Source: Streptomyces sp. NBC_00654 (lineage in GTDB: Bacteria > Actinomycetota > Actinomycetes > Streptomycetales > Streptomycetaceae). From it: a stretch of 64,000 nucleotides of DNA. A program made the position numbers and the translations under genes. The notes beneath the pieces were generated by a model that made no database searches, had not been told where the DNA came from, and was given only the letters and a program-made list of their open reading frames with translations. Position 1 is the stretch's first letter, and every line of letters starts with the position of its first letter. Positions 58,110 to 64,000 of this stretch are shown piece by piece. The DNA is taken from assembly GCF_026341775.1 (NCBI RefSeq), contig NZ_JAPEOB010000002.1, positions 558,001 through 622,000 on the forward strand. Reading direction: 5' to 3'.

Positions 58110-60632
58110 GTGGCGGAGCAGTTGGGCCCGTTGCTGCGACGGCTGCGGACCCGGTCGGGGCTGACGCAGGAGCAGATGGCGGAGCGGTCCGGGGTGAGTG
58201 TGCGCACCATCCGCAGACTGGAGACGGGCAAGTCCAGAGATCACCGGCTGGGGACGCTGAACCTCTTGGCGGATGCGCTGGAGGCCGGGGCGGAGGACCG
58301 CCAGCGGCTTGCGGCCACCCTCACGAGCTCGCGGACCGTACCGGCTCCCGCGACGCCCGAGCCGGCCGCCCATGTGCTCGAAGCGGTCGAAGCGCCGGAA
58401 GCAGCCCCCGTGCTCGAAGCGGTCGATGGCCGCCCCTCGGCACAGCGTGCCGCCGCTCCCGCTCCCGCGCCTGTTCCCCTTCCCTCTCCCCTTTCCGTTC
58501 CTGTTCCTGTTTCCGGAAATGAGCGGCGGGCGTCTCCGAATCCCGGCGTACTCCCCACCGCGGCCGACGAGTTGGCGAGGGAGATCAGGCGTCGTTGGCG
58601 ACGGGAGGAGGAGCAGCGCCGGGTGCACGACCCCTTTCCCCTGCCGGTGCGCTGGCAGTACGCGCCGTCCTCACTGACCGACCACCCCGAGAACATTCAG
58701 CGCCTGCCGTCGGGAGCGACGTCCCCGCACCTGGACCTCGGCGGTGATCTGCGGAATGTGGCCGAGGTCTACCGGCGGATCCCGTCCGGGCGGCTGATCG
58801 TTCTCGGCCGGGCCGGATCGGGCAAGTCGATTCTGACGATCAGGTTCGTCCTGGACTTCCTGGAGACCCGGGCCCCTCTCGACCGGGTGCCGGTGATCTT
58901 CAGTGTCGGGTCCTGGGATCCGACGGCCGTCGCGCTGCGGGACTGGCTGATCGACCGGCTGGTGCGGGACCATCCGCACCTCACCCGGCGGGCCCCCGGC
59001 GGGTCGACGCTGGCCGCCGCCCTGGTCGACGCGGATCTCGTACTCCCGGTCCTGGACGGGTTCGACGAGATCGCGGAAGGCCTCCGGCGTACGGCGCTGG
59101 AGGCACTCAACACCACCTCTCTCCCCCTTGTGGTGACCTGTCGGCGTGGTGAGTTCGCCGAGGCGGTCCAGGAGGCCGGCTCCCCGCTGGTGTGGGCGGC
59201 CGGTATCGAACTCGGCGACCTCACCCTCGACGACCTCACCGTCTATCTGCCCCGGACGGCCCGGCCGGTCGCCCGTGGGCACGGCCACAGCGACGGTGGG
59301 GCGTCATGGGATCCCGTACTGAGGGAACTGCGTGCCCGGGAGGGCGGCACGGAGCCCGCCCTCGCCAGGGTGCTGAGCACCCCTCTCATGATCACCCTGG
59401 CGCGGACGATGTACAGCGAAGCGCCCGGCAGCGATCCGATGGAGCTGCTGGACTCCGAGCGGTTCCCCGACGCGCACTCACTTGAGGAACACTTATTGGC
59501 GGGCTTCGTACCGACGGTCTACCGGCACCGCGCCGCCGAGCGGACCGCCGACGGGCGCCGGTCCCCGGAGCGGGACTGGGGCGCGGTGCGCGCCGAGCGC
59601 TGGCTCGGCCATCTCGCTCACCACCTGGCCCGGCTCGACCGTGAGCAGCAGGATCTCGCCTGGTGGCAGATAGGCAATTCGCTGCCTCTCCCGACACGCG
59701 TCATGACGGTCGTGGTGGCGTCCGCCGTGTGCGTCGCCGTCTCCGAGTGGCTCGTCGCCCTCCTGTTCGCGTCGTACACGATCGGCGAGGTCCTGCTGCT
59801 GGGCAGCCTGATGGGGTCGGTGGCCGGACTCGCCTTCGGATCCGTGTACGGGCTCATCGCCTCGTTCGGGGCCGAGGAGTTCGAGCCCGCCCAGGTGCGG
59901 CTGCGGCTGCCCGGCACCGGGGGCGGCGTCGGCCGCCGGCCGGTCCGCACGTTCACCGCCCGGTTCGGAACCGTACTGCTGGGCGGCTTCGTGATGGGGG
60001 TCGGGTGTGCGTGTGCCCTCGTCCTCCAGCGCCGGCTCTACCACGGGCTCCCGCTCGTCGATGATGCGGTGATCAAGGGCATGCTCATCAACATGCTGGC
60101 CTTCGGGCTGATCTTCGGGGCGGGCGCCGGGCTGGTGTTCGGGCTCCTGGCCGCGCTCGAAGCGCCGCTGGACATCTCCTCGGCCGCCACGCCGGCCGGT
60201 CTGCTGTCCTCGAACCGCGCGACAGTGCGCCGCCAGGTCCTCGTTCTCGTACCGGCGCTCACCCTCGCGATCGCCTTGGTCGGGCATCTGGTCACCTCCC
60301 TGCTCCAGGGGGTTCTGGGGCCGATGAACTGGAAGGTGTCGGACGGGCTCGTCATCGGTTCGGTCGGCGGGGTCGGGGGTGCGTTCTCGTACGCGCTCTC
60401 CTTCACCGCCTGGGGACGGTGGGTGGTCCTGTGCCGTATCTGGCTGCCTCTGACCGGCAAACTGCCCTGGGACACGGCCGCGTTCCTGGACGACGCCTAT
60501 CGCCGAGGGGTGCTGCGCCGGGCCGGTGCCGTCTACCAGTTCCGTCATATCCGGCTCCAGCACCATCTGGGCAGGGTGTTCCGGGAGCAGCAGTCCGGCT
60601 ATGCGCCGGCCACGTTCACGCGCCGGGGGTAG
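58110..60632 (+). CDS. XRE HTH - NACHT NTPase - multi-span membrane protein
   Basis: 840 residues. An XRE helix-turn-helix fills residues 6-62 (LTQEQMAERSGVSVRTIRRL), then a Pro/Ala-rich linker (about 75-155). A NACHT-type STAND ATPase follows: Walker A GRAGSGKS (233-240), Walker B VLPVLDGFDE (311-320), a sensor-like VVTCRRGEF, and the winged-helix-like region to about 540. The rest (545-815) carries about six transmembrane spans, ending in FRHIRLQHHLGR. The GTG at 58110 has GGAGGGGG upstream. Codon 462 is TTA (bases 59493-59495), so expression probably depends on bldA. NACHT proteins in bacteria include anti-phage NLR-like sensors; the membrane part could be an effector. No characterised relative identified. 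Confidence 0.85.
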   Translation: MAEQLGPLLRRLRTRSGLTQEQMAERSGVSVRTIRRLETGKSRDHRLGTLNLLADALEAGAEDRQRLAATLTSSRTVPAPATPEPAAHVLEAVEAPEAAPVLEAVDGRPSAQRAAAPAPAPVPLPSPLSVPVPVSGNERRASPNPGVLPTAADELAREIRRRWRREEEQRRVHDPFPLPVRWQYAPSSLTDHPENIQRLPSGATSPHLDLGGDLRNVAEVYRRIPSGRLIVLGRAGSGKSILTIRFVLDFLETRAPLDRVPVIFSVGSWDPTAVALRDWLIDRLVRDHPHLTRRAPGGSTLAAALVDADLVLPVLDGFDEIAEGLRRTALEALNTTSLPLVVTCRRGEFAEAVQEAGSPLVWAAGIELGDLTLDDLTVYLPRTARPVARGHGHSDGGASWDPVLRELRAREGGTEPALARVLSTPLMITLARTMYSEAPGSDPMELLDSERFPDAHSLEEHLLAGFVPTVYRHRAAERTADGRRSPERDWGAVRAERWLGHLAHHLARLDREQQDLAWWQIGNSLPLPTRVMTVVVASAVCVAVSEWLVALLFASYTIGEVLLLGSLMGSVAGLAFGSVYGLIASFGAEEFEPAQVRLRLPGTGGGVGRRPVRTFTARFGTVLLGGFVMGVGCACALVLQRRLYHGLPLVDDAVIKGMLINMLAFGLIFGAGAGLVFGLLAALEAPLDISSAATPAGLLSSNRATVRRQVLVLVPALTLAIALVGHLVTSLLQGVLGPMNWKVSDGLVIGSVGGVGGAFSYALSFTAWGRWVVLCRIWLPLTGKLPWDTAAFLDDAYRRGVLRRAGAVYQFRHIRLQHHLGRVFREQQSGYAPATFTRRG

Positions 60633-60721
60633 CTCTCGCCGCCGACCGCGCCGCCCGGTCGTACGTACGGTGTGCGAAAACCCGAATGCGTCGGCCTGCG
60701 CGGTTCTGGGAGCATGCCCGG

Positions 60722-62893
60722 ATGGCACACCGCCTCGAACCCCTGGTCATCCGGCACGCGCACCGCCTCCCGGCCCCCTTCGGACCCGAAGGCCGGGGCG
60801 AGGGCGCGGCACGCCGGTTCGACGCCGCGCTGATGTCCGTCGGTTTCAAGCTCTCGGCCGCCCTGATGGAGCATCTGTCGGGGCTGGCCGAGGAGACCGT
60901 CGTCGACACGGCCGTGCGCACGCTGGACACCGTCCGCGAGATGACCGGCGACCATGTCCGGCACAACGTCTACTTCGTCGACTTCCCGGACAATGTGCCG
61001 GACACGTACGACTTCTGGATGCGGTGCCTCGCCGACGCGCTCGCCGACGATGCCTCACGGGAGAGCGTCCTTGCCCGGCTCAGCACCGGTGTGCTCGACC
61101 TGCTGACCCTCCCGTCGTACGGCAACTACCGGCACACGTACGCCGAGATGCTCGCCGCTCATGACGAGCTGATCGCGGCGGCGGGCGACCGGATGACGGT
61201 GCTGCATCTGGGCGGCAGCCCGGAGGACGAGGTCACCGCCCTGTACCTGGCCCTGGCAGGCAGCAGCACCCCGCTGGGCGAGGACGGGCTGCGCGACCTC
61301 GGGGCTCTCGCCGGGCACTGTGCCGACGGCCCCCAGCCGGAGGCGATCCCGGTACGGGAGGTCCGTGCCGTCATCAACCTCGCCCGCCTCCGCGCCGGCG
61401 GGGACCTGCTGCTGGACACGGTCACCGATGTGCTCCGTCTCGCCTGCGCGTTGTCGGACGGCGATGTGACCCTGGTGGAACCCACCCGGTTCCGGTCGCT
61501 GTCCCGGCCGGTCCGCCGCGCCCTGATCGCCGGACTCGACGCGGTCGTCGCGGCGGCCCCCGCCAAGCTCGCCGATGTCACCGCGCACCGCGAGGCGTTC
61601 AAGCGGCTCGGCGAGCGCCTCCACCCGCACGAGTACCCGGGCCGGCCGCACGCCGCCGATGTGTTCGCCGTGGCCCGGGGGGAGAAGGAGGCCCGGTCCT
61701 TCGACAGCCACGTCGAAGAGCTGCTGGGCCTGAACGACGTCACGGGGGCTGTGCGGCTGCTGACGGCGGCCCCGGGCAAGCTGTTCCGCTCCCTGGACCG
61801 TCTGCTGCGCGTCTGCCGCACCCAGGATGAGCGCGATGCCGTCGTGGCCGCTGCCGAGCAGGTCGCCCCGCAGGTCTCCGGCCGGGTCCTGTTGTCGGTC
61901 CGCGAGCACTTCCACAACCGTGTGCGGGAGACGGGCGGCCGCCGCGTCTTCGTCAACGGCCACGGCCGGGCCTGGGTCACCGCCGACACCCGCCCTCCCG
62001 TGCCGCTGCCCGAGCGCGAGCGCCTGACCGCAGTTCTCGACGCTCAGACGCGCAGCCGCCTTCCGGAGCCGGAGCACCTCCTGATCGACCCCGGCATGCT
62101 CGATGTCGCACTCCCGCTCAGCGGCCGGGCGACGGCCTCCGGTCTCGGCGTGCTGCCACGCGGTTCCCTCTCCCCCGTCGACGGTGAGCTGCTGCGCTTC
62201 TTCGTCCACTGGAAACAGACGGAGCACAGAACCGACTACGACCTGTCGGCGCTGATGCTGGACGCCTCGTACGCGACCGTCTCCTGGTTGTCGTACACCG
62301 CTCTCTCGGACGTCGGGGGCGTGCATTCCGGCGACATCACCGACGCGCCCGACGGCGCCTCGGAGTTCATCGATCTGCGCCTGGACGCCGTGCGCGGCAC
62401 ATTCATCGTTCCGCAGGTCAACATCTTCGCGGGGGAAGGCTTCGAAGAGGTCGAGGAGTCGTTCTTCGGCTTCATGCTGCGCGACGCCGAGCAGCGGGGC
62501 CGTCCCTTCGAGCCGCGTACCGTGCGCATGAAGTCGGAACTGCGTGGTCCGGGCCGGGTCGCGCTGCCCCTGGTGTTCCTGCGCGGGAGCGACGGCCGGT
62601 GGTACGCCAAGTGGCTCCACCTGTATCTCCGGGGCGCTCCGCACGCCAACCGCGTCGAGGGGAACCGGGTGTCCGTCGCGACGCTGGTGCGGGGCATCGT
62701 CGAGCGCGATCACCTCACCGTCCGGTATCTCACCGGCCTGATGGCCGGTCGCGCGACGGCCGTCACGCGCTGGGACGGCGTTTCGGTCCCGGCCGGCCCC
62801 GTGACCTACATCGGTCGGGAACGCCCGGACGGGCTGCACCCGGATTCACTGGTCATCACCCCGGAAAACCTGCGTGCCCTGATCCCCGGCTGA
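60722..62893 (+). CDS. large TerD-domain protein (MXAN_6230/SCO0854-like)
   Basis: 723 residues. The N-terminal 450 or so residues are helical with conserved blocks (NVYFVDFPDNVPDTYDFWMR, LPSYGNYRHTYAEML). The C-terminal part is TerD-like: LGVLPRGSLSPVDGELLRFF, TDYDLSALMLDA, GVHSGDITDAPDGASEFIDL, with the Asp-rich calcium-type strand pattern. It resembles the myxobacterial/actinomycete MXAN_6230/SCO0854 type (memory), but I see no RING zinc pairs. TerD proteins are stress and tellurite-resistance factors and occur in predicted conflict systems. It starts 90 bp after the NACHT gene in the same direction. Confidence 0.75.
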   Translation: MAHRLEPLVIRHAHRLPAPFGPEGRGEGAARRFDAALMSVGFKLSAALMEHLSGLAEETVVDTAVRTLDTVREMTGDHVRHNVYFVDFPDNVPDTYDFWMRCLADALADDASRESVLARLSTGVLDLLTLPSYGNYRHTYAEMLAAHDELIAAAGDRMTVLHLGGSPEDEVTALYLALAGSSTPLGEDGLRDLGALAGHCADGPQPEAIPVREVRAVINLARLRAGGDLLLDTVTDVLRLACALSDGDVTLVEPTRFRSLSRPVRRALIAGLDAVVAAAPAKLADVTAHREAFKRLGERLHPHEYPGRPHAADVFAVARGEKEARSFDSHVEELLGLNDVTGAVRLLTAAPGKLFRSLDRLLRVCRTQDERDAVVAAAEQVAPQVSGRVLLSVREHFHNRVRETGGRRVFVNGHGRAWVTADTRPPVPLPERERLTAVLDAQTRSRLPEPEHLLIDPGMLDVALPLSGRATASGLGVLPRGSLSPVDGELLRFFVHWKQTEHRTDYDLSALMLDASYATVSWLSYTALSDVGGVHSGDITDAPDGASEFIDLRLDAVRGTFIVPQVNIFAGEGFEEVEESFFGFMLRDAEQRGRPFEPRTVRMKSELRGPGRVALPLVFLRGSDGRWYAKWLHLYLRGAPHANRVEGNRVSVATLVRGIVERDHLTVRYLTGLMAGRATAVTRWDGVSVPAGPVTYIGRERPDGLHPDSLVITPENLRALIPG

Positions 62894-62985
62894 CTGCTAA
62901 CGTGTGCCCCGGCGAGGCCATGGACGGACTTCCTTCTCACTCCTCTCACAGATCCAGTCCCTCCGCTTTCCTTGCCCTCGACATC

Positions 62986-63015
62986 ATGCCGGGGTGCCGA
63001 ACGGCACCCCGGCAT
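62986..63015. terminator. bidirectional terminator between the TerD-like gene and the aminopeptidase
   Basis: A perfect 13-bp stem, ATGCCGGGGTGCC with its complement, around a 4-nt loop (GAAC), between convergent genes. Confidence 0.75.
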
Positions 63016-63094
63016 CGTCGTCTTCGTCACCGGGACGGGCGGCCGGGCATTCCCCCGGCCGTTCCCCGCCTCCGGGAAGGGCCGCCGTTCCCGG

Positions 63095-64000
63095 CTACCG
63101 GTCCCCTGCCGCCGCGACGGCGCCGAGGCTCGTGGGGTACAGGTATTTCCGCTCCGGAATGACGGTGCCGTGCACCCAGGCGTCGAAGAACCCGGTGAGG
63201 TCCCGCTGCGGCGAGACCTTCTTCGCGAGCGCCTCGAACTGCGGCCAGGAGGCGTTCCCGTAACGGTGTTCCTTCTGCCATCTCCTGAGGGTCCCGAAGA
63301 AGGCCGCGTCCCCGACGGTCCGCCGCAGGGCGTGCAGCATCAGCGGCCCCTTGTCGTACAACGCCGGGTCCAGTTCCTTGCCCTGGCCCGGGTCGTAGAG
63401 CTTCACGTTCCAGAACCCGGGGTTCTCCCTGTTCTCCTCCACCGTGTCGGCGTAGAAGCCGGTGTCGAGGTCGGCACCGCCCTTCTCCTCCCACAGCTGG
63501 TTCGTGTACTGGGCGAAGCACTCGGCGAGGCAGCCGTCGCGCCAGTCCGAGAACGAGACGCTGTTGCCGAACCACTGGTGGGCGTACTCGTGGACCATCG
63601 AGGCGTCGAACATCATGCCCTCGTACGTCGGACGGCTCTGGGTCTCCAGTGCGAGGGGGCCACTGCCGTCGTCGATCGGCCGGCCGGTGACGATGCCGCC
63701 GGCCGAGGAGAAGGGATACGGGCCGAACTTCGAGGACAGGAAGCCGATGATCTCCGGGAGCAGTGCCTCGGCGTCGGGATCGATCACGGCACCGGGGCCG
63801 TACGCGTTGATCACCGGGGTGCCGTCGGCCAGTTTCGAGGTGTTGACGGTGAACTTGCCGATGGCGATGGTGCTGACGTAGGTGGCGAGCGGCTTGTCCT
63901 CGTACCAGCGGAAGGTCTTGGTGCCGTCGGCGGATGAGGTGGCCGGGCCGGGGCGGCCGTTGCCGATCACGGTCCAGGTATCGGGGACCGTCGCGGTGAG
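63095..64000 (-). CDS. M1 family zinc aminopeptidase, N-terminal part beyond the right edge
   Basis: 302 codons of the catalytic domain. The zinc motif is HEYAHQW (HExxH) with the third ligand Glu in CLAECFAQ, 18 residues on. The exopeptidase motif GAMEN is absent; the equivalent segment reads ALETQSRP. The preceding WYEDKPLATYVSTIAIGKF is the standard M1 beta-domain entry. C-terminal end at 63095. The frame runs off the window (LTATVPDTWTVIGNG at the edge), so the start is not present here. Confidence 0.88.
   Translation of the reverse strand, partial: LTATVPDTWTVIGNGRPGPATSSADGTKTFRWYEDKPLATYVSTIAIGKFTVNTSKLADGTPVINAYGPGAVIDPDAEALLPEIIGFLSSKFGPYPFSSAGGIVTGRPIDDGSGPLALETQSRPTYEGMMFDASMVHEYAHQWFGNSVSFSDWRDGCLAECFAQYTNQLWEEKGGADLDTGFYADTVEENRENPGFWNVKLYDPGQGKELDPALYDKGPLMLHALRRTVGDAAFFGTLRRWQKEHRYGNASWPQFEALAKKVSPQRDLTGFFDAWVHGTVIPERKYLYPTSLGAVAAAGDR

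Overview
The window looks like Streptomyces chromosome, or a close actinomycete relative. GC is very high, third codon positions are strongly G/C, GTG and TTG starts are common, and many genes have a -10 box a few bases before the start codon (leaderless mRNAs). TTA (bldA-type) codons are rare. I found no rRNA, tRNA, transposase, CRISPR array or phage module. Many small unrelated transcription units, several decayed genes and lineage-specific repeats suggest an accessory or chromosome-arm region.

Layout. 1-5.3 kb: a HemK2/MTQ2-type methylase (cut by the left edge), an EgtD-like amino-acid betaine methyltransferase whose substrate pocket departs from EgtD, a GNAT, a divergent DJ-1/PfpI and GlxA-type regulator pair, and an acyltransferase. 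5.4-9.1 kb: a Baeyer-Villiger-type monooxygenase divergent from an SMP-30/lactonase-like lipoprotein, with a TetR regulator and a dyad in the shared promoter. 9.2-12 kb: a secreted repeat protein whose third codon is TTA, and an alkyl sulfatase. 12.1-16.1 kb: an arsenic-resistance island (arsC, arsR, acr3, second arsR, ArsO-like flavoprotein) with candidate ArsR operators. 16-17.3 kb: a scar of truncated regulator, ABC permease and MmyB-type regulator remnants.

17.4-30 kb: 2'-5' RNA ligase, small conserved proteins, a second GlxA-type regulator next to a class I GAPDH, a LysE exporter, a secreted lamin-tail protein, FabV enoyl reductase, a methyltransferase, a GNAT behind a triplicated promoter-like repeat, and a TOPRIM protein. 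30-33.5 kb: a three-gene catabolic operon (DUF6807/PmoA-like, D-2-hydroxyacid dehydrogenase, enolase-superfamily enzyme) with a LacI/GalR-type operator. 33.9-45.9 kb: a catalytically dead alpha/beta-hydrolase, L,D-transpeptidase, a SpaA-repeat surface protein, a membrane protein behind an iron box, assorted oxidoreductases and hydrolases, an APH(6)-type kinase and a D-aminoacylase.

46-57.9 kb: a GNAT remnant fused in frame to a methyltransferase, a HicB-like RHH gene with a palindrome on its start codon followed by a DUF4097 gene, a perfect 10 x 8 bp repeat, a TetR/SDR pair with two matching operators, a decayed TipA-like regulator and glycosyltransferase operon, and a secreted esterase and DD-peptidase-like hydrolase. 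58.1-62.9 kb: an XRE-NACHT-transmembrane protein with a TTA codon, followed by a large TerD-domain protein. This NLR-like pair is the best candidate for an undescribed conflict or stress system. The right edge cuts an M1 aminopeptidase.

All function calls come from reading motifs and from family knowledge. No database search was run.
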